Positions 8,534 to 16,806 of a stretch of 46,101 nucleotides of DNA are shown in pieces. The DNA comes from Lachnospiraceae bacterium (GTDB lineage Bacteria > Bacillota > Clostridia > Lachnospirales > Lachnospiraceae). The stretch is taken from assembly GCA_900763175.1 (NCBI GenBank), contig CAAFJI010000346.1:1-46101 (forward strand), in the 5' to 3' direction. The notes under the pieces were generated by a model. It worked only from the letters and a program-made list of their open reading frames with translations. It had not been told where the DNA came from and made no database searches. The stretch's first letter is position 1; the number at the start of each line of letters is the position of its first letter. The position numbers were made by a program, and so were the translations under genes.

Positions 8534-9463
8534 ATGATACTGACAGTAACATTAAATGCAGCCATTGATAAGCGGTATGTGGTAAATAACTTTAAGACTG
8601 GAGAAGTAAATCGTGTAAAGGAATGTACTTATGTTCCTGGTGGAAAAGGTCTGAATGTATCCAAGCCGGCTTCAATTTACGGAGCAGAGGTGATTGCTAC
8701 AGGTTTTGTAGGTGGTTATGCAGGAGCTTATATTGAGAATGCATTGAAGCCGTTTGGTATTAAAAGTGCTTTTTATCATGTAGCTGCAGAGAGTAGATCC
8801 TGTATTAATATCTGGGATGAAGTTAATAAAGTTCAGACAGAATTTCTGGAACCTGGGTTTACTCTTACAGAAGAGGATTTTGCCGGATTTGAGGAAAAAT
8901 TCCGTAATCTTGTAAAAGAAGCGAAAGTAGTTGCAATGTCAGGAAGTGTTCCGAAAGGACTTGACGGAACTGCTTATCAGCGACTTATAAAGATTGTAAA
9001 AGAGGCAGGAATTCCGGTTATTCTGGATACTAGTGGCAAACTTCTTGAAATGGGAATTGAAGCAGCACCTACTATGATCAAGCCCAATATTGATGAAATC
9101 CGTATGCTCACAGGCAAGAATTGTGATAATATTCAGGATATTATAGATGCAGCGAAAGAGATTCATGCAAAAGGTGTGGAAATCGTAGCTGTTTCCCTGG
9201 GAGCTGACGGTTCTCTTGCAGTAGGAAAGGAAGGGATTTTTCGTGCACTGGTTCCGAGAATAAATGCAGTGAACACAGTTGGGTGTGGAGATTCTATGAT
9301 CGCAGGATTTGCACTGGGTTTATCCAGGGGACTTTCACTTCCTGAGACAATGAAACTGGCAAGTGCTATTTCAGCGGCAGCAGCCATGTGTGAGGAGACT
9401 GGATTTTTTGTGATGGAAGATATGGAGAAACTGCTTCCACAGATTGAGGTTACTAAATTATAA
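8534..9463 (+). CDS. PfkB-family tagatose-6-phosphate / 1-phosphofructokinase
   Basis: Sugar-phosphate kinase of 309 residues in the LacC/FruK group, expected to convert tagatose 6-phosphate (or fructose 1-phosphate) to the 1,6-bisphosphate for the aldolase. Visible are the N-terminal TVTLNAAIDKRY, the substrate loop GGKGLNVS and the catalytic signature NTVGCGDSMIAGF with D253 as general base; the usual GAGDS is GCGDS here. An earlier in-frame ATG at 8519 overlaps the preceding stop and has GAGGA directly against it, whereas GAGGA at 8521-8525 is well spaced from the ATG at 8534, so that start is chosen. Operon position supports the tagatose reading. Confidence 0.85.
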   Translation: MILTVTLNAAIDKRYVVNNFKTGEVNRVKECTYVPGGKGLNVSKPASIYGAEVIATGFVGGYAGAYIENALKPFGIKSAFYHVAAESRSCINIWDEVNKVQTEFLEPGFTLTEEDFAGFEEKFRNLVKEAKVVAMSGSVPKGLDGTAYQRLIKIVKEAGIPVILDTSGKLLEMGIEAAPTMIKPNIDEIRMLTGKNCDNIQDIIDAAKEIHAKGVEIVAVSLGADGSLAVGKEGIFRALVPRINAVNTVGCGDSMIAGFALGLSRGLSLPETMKLASAISAAAAMCEETGFFVMEDMEKLLPQIEVTKL

Positions 9464-9551
9464 GAAAATGTAGTAAAAGATATTAAGCGAAAGTAAATTG
9501 CGTTGTAAATGAAATCCATAGTGCAAACGAAATGTTAAGGAGGATAAGAAA

Positions 9552-10562
9552 ATGACAATGATCGATCCGGCAATTGTTCCGCAGAGAACACTTTATACTG
9601 GCGCTAAGATGCCAGCTGTTGGAATGGGTACTTTTGGAAGTGACCATGCAGATGCAGACGCAGTTTCTGCTTCTGTTGCAGGTGCACTCCGCGTAGGTTA
9701 CCGTTCTTTTGATTGTGCTGCATGTTACGGAAATGAAGATATGATCGGAAAGATTTTCGCAGATGCATTTGCAGAAGGCATTGTAAAAAGAGAAGAACTT
9801 TTTATTGCATCCAAAGTATGGAACGATATGCATGGCGATGGAGATGTACTGATTGCCTGTGCGAAGACCTTAAAGGATCTGAAGCTTGACTATCTGGATA
9901 TGTATTATGTTCACTGGCCATTCCCGAACTATCATGCACCTCATTGTGATGTGGATTCCAGAAATCCTGATTCCAGACCATTCACAGTAGAGCGCTTTAT
10001 GAAAACCTGGCGCCAGATGGAGCGTCTGGTAGATATGGGTCTGACGAAACATATCGGTATGTCTAATATGACAATCCCGAAACTAGAGGCAGTACTTCCA
10101 CTTTGCAGAATTAAACCAGCTGCGATCGAGATGGAGCTTCATCCATGCTTCCAGCAGCCGGAGCTGTTTGATTATTGCAGAGCGCATGGTATTGAAGTAG
10201 TAGGATTCTGCCCAATTGGTTCTCCTGAGCGTCCGGAACGTGATAAGATGCCAGAAGATATTGCGGATATTGAACTGCCAGAGCTGAAAGCAATTGCAGC
10301 GGCACATGGTGTTCATCCGGCAGTTATCTGCATTAAATGGGCTGTACAGAGAGGTGCTTCCCCAATTCCATTCTCTTTGAAAGAGAAGAATTACACCATG
10401 AACCTGAAATGTGTCACGGAAGATCCTCTGACAGAAGAAGAGATGGAAACCATCCGTTCCCTTGATAAGAATAACCGTCTGATCAAAGGCCATGTATTCC
10501 TGTGGGAAGGTGCAAAGGACTGGCACGATCTCTGGGATGAGGATGGAGTGATCGTAAAATAA
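9552..10562 (+). CDS. Aldo-keto reductase
   Basis: NAD(P)H-dependent carbonyl reductase of 336 residues with the full AKR tetrad: D54 and Y59 (SFDCAACYGNE), K88 (ASKVW) and H121 (YVHWP). The cofactor end PIPFSLKEKNYTMN is family-like. It lies 88 bases after the PfkB kinase with its own AAGGAGG, no terminator between them, and a strong terminator after it, so it is probably the last gene of the operon. Aldose reductases of this family reduce hexoses to hexitols, so it could supply galactitol from galactose. Reduction of lactaldehyde from fucose breakdown is the main alternative. Substrate is undetermined. Confidence 0.85.
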   Translation: MTMIDPAIVPQRTLYTGAKMPAVGMGTFGSDHADADAVSASVAGALRVGYRSFDCAACYGNEDMIGKIFADAFAEGIVKREELFIASKVWNDMHGDGDVLIACAKTLKDLKLDYLDMYYVHWPFPNYHAPHCDVDSRNPDSRPFTVERFMKTWRQMERLVDMGLTKHIGMSNMTIPKLEAVLPLCRIKPAAIEMELHPCFQQPELFDYCRAHGIEVVGFCPIGSPERPERDKMPEDIADIELPELKAIAAAHGVHPAVICIKWAVQRGASPIPFSLKEKNYTMNLKCVTEDPLTEEEMETIRSLDKNNRLIKGHVFLWEGAKDWHDLWDEDGVIVK

Positions 10563-10604
10563 TGGTTATAATTTCAAAGCTTCTTTAAATATCTTACACA
10601 GCAG

Positions 10605-10648
10605 AAAAGCTGCAGGGTTTATAATTCTTATAACTTTGCAGCTTTTTT
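10605..10648 (+). terminator. Rho-independent terminator ending the polyol operon
   Basis: AGCTGCA (10608-10614) pairs with TGCAGCT (10637-10643); the stem continues inward through GGTT..ATAA / TTAT..AACT and is followed by six T. Confidence 0.85.
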
Positions 10649-10672
10649 GTTACCAGTAAACAGTAATAGTAA
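10649..10672. repeat. End fragment of the 144-bp structured repeat
   Basis: GTTACCAGTAAACAGTAA (10649-10666) equals, with one mismatch, the reverse complement of the left end of the repeat copies at 21917 and 23620. TAGTAAC follows. It sits directly after the terminator T-run. It is either a remnant of that element or a short member of its family. Confidence 0.5.
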
Positions 10673-10680
10673 CACACACC

Positions 10681-10740
10681 AAACAAACTCTGGAATTGTT
10701 TGTTTAGTTTGCATGATTTTATGGTATGTGATAATATAAT
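10681..10740 (+). promoter_or_regulatory. Inverted repeat and promoter upstream of the response regulator
   Basis: AAACAAAC (10681-10688) / GTTTGTTT (10698-10705) form an 8-bp dyad with a 9-base centre. It ends just before TTGCAT (10709-10714), which has a 17-base spacer to TAATAT (10732-10737). The rest of the 10563-10831 gap holds the terminator and repeat fragment listed separately. Confidence 0.45.
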
Positions 10741-10831
10741 ATTTAGCTGAAATTAATAGAATACCATGTGCAAACAGGCGCGGGGGAGCCGATGAGGTAC
10801 ATGCTGTGTATAGAAAGGGAAAACGAAAACT

Positions 10832-12454
10832 ATGTATCGAATTTTACTTGTAGATGATGAGATCCTGGTACGTGACGCCATAAAGGAGAATATTGACTGG
10901 AAGTCCATGGATTGCCAGCTTGTAGGAGACTGCGAAAACGGAAAGCAGGCAGCAGATTTTGTGAAGAGCCATCCGGTAGATATTGTTCTCACAGATATTT
11001 TGATGCCGTATATGGATGGAATGGAACTGAGCCATTTTCTGCATGATAATTACCCGGAGATCGTAATTGTGATCTTCAGTGGCTTCGGGGAATTTGAATA
11101 TGCAAAGAAAGCAATTCAGTATAATGTAAGCGAATACATGCTGAAGCCGGTAACTGCTATGGAGCTCAGAGAAGTTATTGGCAAAATGAAAGAAAAAGTA
11201 GATCTGCAGAGAAAAGAAAAGAAGAAAATAGAATCCCTCACAAAGACATCTCAGGATTATCACAAAAATGCTCTGGTGATTCGTTCGAAAGCGATTGAAT
11301 CTCTGGTAAGCTGTACTCGGGATGTGCAGGAGAGCCTGGAGGAATTGTCTGGAATGGGAATTAATCTGGAGGCAGCATCTTATCGGGTTGCGTTATTTGA
11401 CATGGATCTGTTTTCCGATATTCATCAGATTGATATGGAAAAACGCCAGGAGAGCGCATTAATGGCTTTTGTTTTATTTAATGTTGCAGATGAGATCGTG
11501 ACAGATCGTAATGCAGGAATTGCCTATCAGGAAGGAAATAACCGGGTGTGTATCCTCTTTATGGGAAACCGCAGCAGGGAGTTTTCCAGAGAAATACAGG
11601 AAATCTGTCAGGAAATCCAGAAAAAAGTAAAAGAAGTGATCGGCATTGAAGCTTCAGCAGGAATTGGGGGCTGGGTAAGGAATCCCGGAGATACGATCCA
11701 GTCTCATAACCAGGCTGAGAAGGCGATTGAACTGCGCTATTTACTGGGCGGAAATCTGCTCATTGACACAGAAACACTGAATCCGGAGAGAAGTATTTCT
11801 TTGCAGCAGCCATTAAGCGATATGGTAGATGGAATCAAGAAAGGCAATGAAGCTGAGATGAATCAGGCTCTTTCTGTTATGAAATCTGAGATCAAAAAGG
11901 CCAGAGTGGATAAAAGTCAGGCCTGTGTCTGCCTTCAGATGATTCTGCGCCATGCAGGAAGCTGCTGGGAAGCTCTTTCTTCTGAGAATGAAGATCTGTT
12001 CCACAAAAGAGAAATTCTCATGGGACGGGTAACCGAACAGAAAACTTTTAAGGAAGCTTTTAAAATGGCAGAGGACTATGTTCACGAGGTATTCGAAAGG
12101 TGCTCTTCCCTGAACAGCTCCAGCGGTCAGAAGCAGGCGGTACTTGCTATGGAATATATTCGCCAGCATTACAATGAGTCGGAATTAGGATTGAATGATA
12201 TCTGCTCCTATCTGAATATTGGTACAAGCTATTTCAGTACTATTTTTAAGGAAGCCACAGGAGGCACTTTCCTGGAATTCCTCAGTAAGACCCGTATGGA
12301 AAAGGCAAAGGAACTCCTGGAACAGACTGCACTTAAGAACTATGAGATTGCGGAGAAGGTGGGCTTTTCAGATCCCCATTATTTTGGAATTTCTTTTAAG
12401 AAAATGACAGGTAAGACTCCTACCGAGTATGCGAGGGAAAAAAGATCCATATGA
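10832..12454 (+). CDS. YesN-type response regulator with AraC DNA-binding domain
   Basis: Cytoplasmic regulator of 540 residues. The receiver domain covers about 1-120, with acidic D8/D9, phosphoacceptor D55 in VLTDILMPYMDG and K105. A long linker with predicted helices follows. A double-HTH AraC domain fills the last ~110 residues (LNDICSYLNIGTSYFSTIFKEATG, then NYEIAEKVGFSDPHYFGISFKKMTGKTPTEY). It overlaps the ApbE gene by four bases and is in an apparent operon with a YesM kinase and an anchored sugar-binding protein. It probably activates the importer operon at 16807, where three A/T-core boxes precede the promoter. The ribosome site (AAAGGG) is weak and distant. Confidence 0.92.
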   Translation: MYRILLVDDEILVRDAIKENIDWKSMDCQLVGDCENGKQAADFVKSHPVDIVLTDILMPYMDGMELSHFLHDNYPEIVIVIFSGFGEFEYAKKAIQYNVSEYMLKPVTAMELREVIGKMKEKVDLQRKEKKKIESLTKTSQDYHKNALVIRSKAIESLVSCTRDVQESLEELSGMGINLEAASYRVALFDMDLFSDIHQIDMEKRQESALMAFVLFNVADEIVTDRNAGIAYQEGNNRVCILFMGNRSREFSREIQEICQEIQKKVKEVIGIEASAGIGGWVRNPGDTIQSHNQAEKAIELRYLLGGNLLIDTETLNPERSISLQQPLSDMVDGIKKGNEAEMNQALSVMKSEIKKARVDKSQACVCLQMILRHAGSCWEALSSENEDLFHKREILMGRVTEQKTFKEAFKMAEDYVHEVFERCSSLNSSSGQKQAVLAMEYIRQHYNESELGLNDICSYLNIGTSYFSTIFKEATGGTFLEFLSKTRMEKAKELLEQTALKNYEIAEKVGFSDPHYFGISFKKMTGKTPTEYAREKRSI

Positions 12455-13521
12455 AAAGAAAAGTACTGACGGCAGCCGGCATATGTATTGGAATTTTGAT
12501 TCTTACAGAAGGAAGCAGGTATTTTGTTCAGAATCAGAAATGCCAGAAGCAGCTGTTTGCGATGGACACCTATATGGAGTTTACCGCATATGGTAAAAAC
12601 AGCGAAAAAGCTGTAGATGCAGCTATAGAAGAAGTACAGAAACTGGATGCGATGTTATCAGCAGAAAACAGTAAAAGTGAAGTATATGCCTTAAACGAAC
12701 AGGGAAATCTGCAGGCAACAGATGATCTGGCAGAACTGATCCTCCGGGGAAAAGAGATTTATCAGGAGACAGACGGACTTTTTGACGATACGATTTATCC
12801 GGTGATGAAGCTATGGGGATTTCCCACAGGTAATTATCATGTGCCTACAGCTGCAGAAGTACAAAAAAAACTGGCACTGGTGGATGGAAATAAAGTAGAA
12901 ATACAGACCCGGGACTCTGATGAAAAGGGCAGGGACAGCAAAGAAAAAGCAAAGTTTGTAACGCTTGGAGCAGATCAGCAGATTGATTTTGGAGGAATTG
13001 CAAAAGGATATACAGGGCAGAAGCTGGCAGAACTTTTTCAGGAATATGGCGTTTCTTCCGCATTGGTTTCTCTTGGAGGAAACATTCAGGCGATAGGGAC
13101 GAAGCCAGACGGCAGCAGCTGGAAAGTGGGAATACGTGATTCAAAAGGCGGACAGCAGGATTATATTGGTGTTTTATCTGTGGAAAATCAGGCCGTAATT
13201 ACTTCTGGCGGTTATGAGCGGTATTTTGAAGAAGATGGGAAGACCTATATTCATATCATCAATCCCAGGACAGGATATCCGGCAGATGGAGATCTGCTGT
13301 CTGTGACAATCGTATCAAGGGATGGTACACTTGCAGATGGAATGTCCACGGCTCTTTATATCATGGGTTATGAGAAAGCTTGTCAATTCTGGCGGCAGCA
13401 CAGGGAAGAATTCAATGTGATCCTGGTAACAGATGATGGGAAGATTCATATTTCAGAGAATCTTAAGGAAAATTTTCAGACAGAATGTGATCTGGAAATG
13501 ATTGAATCCGAAAGTGAATAA
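12451..13521 (+). CDS. apbE: ApbE-family FAD:protein FMN transferase, membrane-anchored
   Basis: Transfers FMN from FAD onto Thr/Ser of extracytoplasmic flavoproteins; magnesium-dependent. The 356 residues begin with a single N-terminal membrane helix (about 5-25) without a lipobox Cys. Family motifs: FAMDTYMEFTAYG, DFGGIAKGY, SLGGNIQAIG, ITSGGYERYF, HIINPRTGYP and the metal-binding region LADGMSTALYIMG. A charged insertion (DSDEKGRDSKEKAK) lies near residue 160. ATGA overlap with the response regulator shows translational coupling. No acceptor motif of the (S/T)GA(S/T) type was noticed in the neighbouring proteins, so its target and reason for being in a sensor operon are open. Confidence 0.93.
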   Translation: MKRKVLTAAGICIGILILTEGSRYFVQNQKCQKQLFAMDTYMEFTAYGKNSEKAVDAAIEEVQKLDAMLSAENSKSEVYALNEQGNLQATDDLAELILRGKEIYQETDGLFDDTIYPVMKLWGFPTGNYHVPTAAEVQKKLALVDGNKVEIQTRDSDEKGRDSKEKAKFVTLGADQQIDFGGIAKGYTGQKLAELFQEYGVSSALVSLGGNIQAIGTKPDGSSWKVGIRDSKGGQQDYIGVLSVENQAVITSGGYERYFEEDGKTYIHIINPRTGYPADGDLLSVTIVSRDGTLADGMSTALYIMGYEKACQFWRQHREEFNVILVTDDGKIHISENLKENFQTECDLEMIESESE

Positions 13522-13638
13522 TTGCAGCTATAAAAGAGTTGTTGACAGCAGGTGAATTATTTCTGCAGAAATCAGTAATGAAAGGTATGAAAAATAAAAA
13601 GTTGAAATGAATGAGAAAAATGCAAGGGAGAGCAGCCT

Positions 13639-15453
13639 ATGAATGAAAACAAAAGAGAGCGAAAATTTCTTAAAGGCTTTAAAAGTATTCAAAGCACTAT
13701 ATTTGTGGCTGTTTCTGCTCTGGTTCTCTGTGCGGTGCTTGCAGCGACTGCAGTATCAGTAAGATATACGAATTCTACAGTTTATGAGAACTCTGCCATT
13801 TATACCCAGACAATTATACATCAGCTGAATCAGAATGTTGATTCGTATATTACATATATGGATAATATTGCCTCAGTTATTGCAAAAAGCCAGGATGCGT
13901 ATCAGCTATTGTACCAGCGCATCGGTGAGGATGAGGCTGTAAAAGAAGGACACAGGAAACGTCTCCTGGAACAATTTAGTACGATACTGAAAGGCCGTGA
14001 TGACATCTGCAACATTGGAATCGTGCAAAAAGATGGAGTTATGCTTATAAACAGCGGATATCAGGCCACCAATCCGGATCTGGATCTTTCCACTCAGGAG
14101 TGGTACACCAATGCGGTAGATAACTACAATCAGTATTGTCTCAGTTCTTCCCATGTCCAGCATGTGATCAAGGGGCAGCGTCCGTGGGTGATTACTTTAA
14201 GCCGCGAAGTCCACAATTTCTATGGCACGGGAAACAGTGACGGTGTTGTATTTATTGACTTGAATTACAGCGCTATCAGTGAGCTCTGTGACCAGAACAG
14301 CATTGGGGATAAGGGTTATGTATTTATTCTGGATCAGAATGGGAACATCGTTTATCATCCAAGCCAGCAGCAGCTGTATAATGAGCTTCAGACGGAGAAC
14401 ATTGATATTGTTATGAATGCCGACACAGATACGGTAGTAACAGGAGAGGGAGATGACGAAAAAATCTATACACTTGCCCGCTCTGAGATAACTGGCTGGA
14501 CGATTGTTGGCTGCATGAATATGGCAGAGCTTTTAAAGAGCAGTAAAGAGGCCAATAACATATATGTAATGACGGCCATTGTACTGGTTGTGATCGCCAT
14601 GCTTATTTCCAGCTTTATTGCCAGAAGCATAACTCTTCCGATTCAGAAGCTTCGTGATTCTATGGAAAGGGTTCAGGAAGGAGATTTCAAGGCAGCAGAT
14701 GATCTGGTTATACCTTCCCAGAATGAAATTGGAAGTCTTACCACATCATTCAATGTGATGACCCATAAGATTGAAGATTTGATGGCACAGAATGTCCACG
14801 AACAGGAACTGAAGCGAAAGAGTGAACTGAAAGCTCTTCAGTCCCAGATCAATCCCCACTTTCTTTATAATACGCTGGATTCCATTATCTGGATGGCGGA
14901 AGGGAAGAAATATGAAGATGTAGTACTGATGACCGCTTCTTTGGCACGGCTTTTGCGGCAAAGTATCAGTAACGAAGATGAGACGGTCCTCATCGGCCAG
15001 GAAATCCAGTATGTAAAGAGTTATCTCACCATTCAGAAAATGCGCTATAAGGATAAACTGGAATTTGAGATCAATGTGGATCCATCTATTAACAGTGTGC
15101 ATATAGTGAAACTTGTACTTCAGCCAATTGTGGAAAATGCAATTTATCATGGTCTTAAATATAAGGAATCAAAAGGGATGCTTACTGTTAACGGATACCA
15201 GAAAGATGGAAATGCAGTTATCGAAATAGCAGATGACGGTGTGGGAATGGATGAGGAGACCCTGAACCGGATTTTTGAGAAGCATAAAGTCAATTATCGT
15301 TCTAATGGTGTCGGTGTATACAACGTTCAAAGACGTCTCAGTATGTACTATGGAAAGGAATATGGTCTGAGCTATAAAAGTGAAAAAGGAAAAGGTACGA
15401 CTGTTACAGTGGTAATTCCGATCGAGCAGGAGGAACATCATGAAAAAGCGTAA
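13639..15453 (+). CDS. YesM-type sensor histidine kinase with extracellular Cache-like domain
   Basis: Membrane kinase of 604 residues. Membrane helices lie at about 20-42 and 309-330, enclosing a double-Cache-like extracellular sensor. HAMP follows (about 330-383), then the His_kinase segment with phosphoacceptor H407 in QSQINPHFLYNTLDSI, and a HATPase domain (VENAIYHGL, DDGVGMDEETL, SNGVGVYNVQRRL, GKGTTVTV). The 117-base gap before it has a lone TTGACA (13542) without a convincing -10, so it is probably read with the upstream genes; GGGAGAG gives the ribosome site. Its stop lies 14 bases inside the next gene. It should phosphorylate the YesN regulator at 10832. Confidence 0.93.
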   Translation: MNENKRERKFLKGFKSIQSTIFVAVSALVLCAVLAATAVSVRYTNSTVYENSAIYTQTIIHQLNQNVDSYITYMDNIASVIAKSQDAYQLLYQRIGEDEAVKEGHRKRLLEQFSTILKGRDDICNIGIVQKDGVMLINSGYQATNPDLDLSTQEWYTNAVDNYNQYCLSSSHVQHVIKGQRPWVITLSREVHNFYGTGNSDGVVFIDLNYSAISELCDQNSIGDKGYVFILDQNGNIVYHPSQQQLYNELQTENIDIVMNADTDTVVTGEGDDEKIYTLARSEITGWTIVGCMNMAELLKSSKEANNIYVMTAIVLVVIAMLISSFIARSITLPIQKLRDSMERVQEGDFKAADDLVIPSQNEIGSLTTSFNVMTHKIEDLMAQNVHEQELKRKSELKALQSQINPHFLYNTLDSIIWMAEGKKYEDVVLMTASLARLLRQSISNEDETVLIGQEIQYVKSYLTIQKMRYKDKLEFEINVDPSINSVHIVKLVLQPIVENAIYHGLKYKESKGMLTVNGYQKDGNAVIEIADDGVGMDEETLNRIFEKHKVNYRSNGVGVYNVQRRLSMYYGKEYGLSYKSEKGKGTTVTVVIPIEQEEHHEKA

Positions 15454-16435
15454 ACAATGGCTTATGCTTGTATGCATAGCGCTGGCGGTGTGTCTGGTTT
15501 CCGGAGGAATGCTTTATATTCGTCAAAAAAATAATAACAAAAAGTGGTCATTAATTTACATACCGAAAACAGAGGATGGAACCAATGACTTCTGGACCTC
15601 CCTGATTTCAGGGACAAGAATGGCGGCGCAGGAATGCGGTGCAGAACTGGAAGTGCTGGCACCGGAGAGAGAACAGGATGTGGAGGTACAGAATAAACTT
15701 CTGGAAGAGGCCATTGAGAAAAATCCGGATGCAATATTATTTTCCCCTTCCAGCTTTGATGCTTCCGATGAATTATTGCAGAAGGCAAAAGATAAGGGAA
15801 TCAAGATCACATTTATAGATTCCTATACAGAAAGCAATATTCAGGATATGACAGTTGCCACAGATAACCTGGAAGCAGGAAAGCAACTGGGGGAATATGC
15901 CAGAACTTTTTTAAATAAGGATTCTCAGATTGCAATTGTAAGCCATGTAAAAGGTGTTTCCACTGCAATCGAAAGAGAACAGGGCTTTCGGGAAGGTCTG
16001 GGGGATTATAATAAGAATGTTGTAGACGTAGTATATTGTAATTCCCAGTTTGATAAGGCTTCCCAGCTTACAGAAGAACTGATGGAGAAATATCCGAATC
16101 TTGAAATGATTGCAGGAATGAATGAATATTCCTCTGTAGGCGCAGCACGGGCGGTACAGAAACATGATATGGAAGACCGAATCCAGGTAGTGGGGGTAGA
16201 CAGCTCCCAGGAAGCGGTTCAGCTTATGGAAAAGGGTGTCTTCAAGGGAATTGTTGTGCAGAAAGCGTTTAAGATGGGCTATCTGGGTGTAACGGAGACT
16301 GTGCGTATGCTGCAGGGCAAACCTTACGATGAGAATGTAAATTCCGGCTGTCAGCTTGTAACTCCGGAGAATATGTATTCCAGCGAAATCGAAAAGCTGA
16401 TCTTCCCATTTAATACCATAAAACAGACTTTGTAG
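15440..16435 (+). CDS. Membrane-anchored periplasmic-binding-type sugar receptor
   Basis: 331 residues: an N-terminal uncleaved-looking helix (about 7-27, no lipobox), then a ribose/galactose-type binding domain starting KWSLIYIPKTEDGTNDFWTSLISGTRMAAQ. Family features include AILFSPSSFDASDE, ITFIDSY, IAIVSHVKGVSTAIEREQGF and VVGVDSSQEAVQLMEKG. The gene overlaps the histidine kinase by 14 bases with GGAGGAA inside that gene, so the two are translationally coupled. Anchoring plus coupling suggests a co-receptor that presents sugar to the kinase, as XylFII does for LytS in Clostridium, rather than a transport protein; the importer downstream has its own binding protein at 20485. Confidence 0.85.
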   Translation: MKKRKQWLMLVCIALAVCLVSGGMLYIRQKNNNKKWSLIYIPKTEDGTNDFWTSLISGTRMAAQECGAELEVLAPEREQDVEVQNKLLEEAIEKNPDAILFSPSSFDASDELLQKAKDKGIKITFIDSYTESNIQDMTVATDNLEAGKQLGEYARTFLNKDSQIAIVSHVKGVSTAIEREQGFREGLGDYNKNVVDVVYCNSQFDKASQLTEELMEKYPNLEMIAGMNEYSSVGAARAVQKHDMEDRIQVVGVDSSQEAVQLMEKGVFKGIVVQKAFKMGYLGVTETVRMLQGKPYDENVNSGCQLVTPENMYSSEIEKLIFPFNTIKQTL

Positions 16436-16529
16436 CTGTTCTGTATCTTCACAGCTGCACGTTTTGCAGAAGAGTTACCCGATTTATGCTGTACCAGATC
16501 TTTTTAATATACTCTGTCAGATAAAATGA

Positions 16530-16594
16530 GACCTCAGGTTCGATCCTTTTGCGTTTCTTACGTATGAAAAGGATTGAATTTGAGGTTTTTTGAT
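16530..16594 (+). terminator. Strong rho-independent terminator
   Basis: A 20-bp stem with few mismatches: ACCTCAGGTTCGATCCTTTT (16531-16550) pairs with 16567-16586, followed by TTTTTGATTTT. It separates the sensor operon from the importer operon. Confidence 0.85.
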
Positions 16595-16628
16595 TTTACA
16601 CGGTAAAGTGTTAGTGCATATTTCACAT

Positions 16629-16688
16629 AAAAGGTTAAAAATTTATGACCATACCGTAAATATTTAACCTTTTTCTGGAAAATATTCT
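16629..16688. promoter_or_regulatory. Three A/T-core boxes upstream of importer 1
   Basis: AAAAGGTTAAAAATTTA (16629-16645) and TAAATATTTAACCTTTT (16657-16673) form a 17-bp inverted repeat with one mismatch. A third box, GGAAAATATTCT (16677-16688), follows. The box centres (about 16640, 16661.5 and 16683.5) are 21-22 bp apart, two helical turns. Matching boxes precede importer 2. Likely binding sites of the YesN-type regulator. Confidence 0.5.
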
Positions 16689-16689
16689 A

Positions 16690-16718
16690 TTACAATTGTG
16701 CAGAATTCAAGGTATTAT
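16690..16718 (+). promoter_or_regulatory. Promoter of importer 1
   Basis: TTACAA (16690-16695), 17-base spacer, TATTAT (16713-16718). It lies 89 bases before the TTG start of the first permease. Confidence 0.5.
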
Positions 16719-16806
16719 ATAGAAAACGCAGAGAGTGCAAAAAGTTATTGCTCAGGAAGAGTGAGGTAAACCTGGACAATAACAAAAAATCAAGGAGGGT
16801 GAAAAG

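Noticed and set aside
13522..13638. Separate promoter for the first histidine kinase (TTGACA at 13542)
   Set aside because: No -10 hexamer at acceptable spacing, and no terminator separates it from the ApbE gene.
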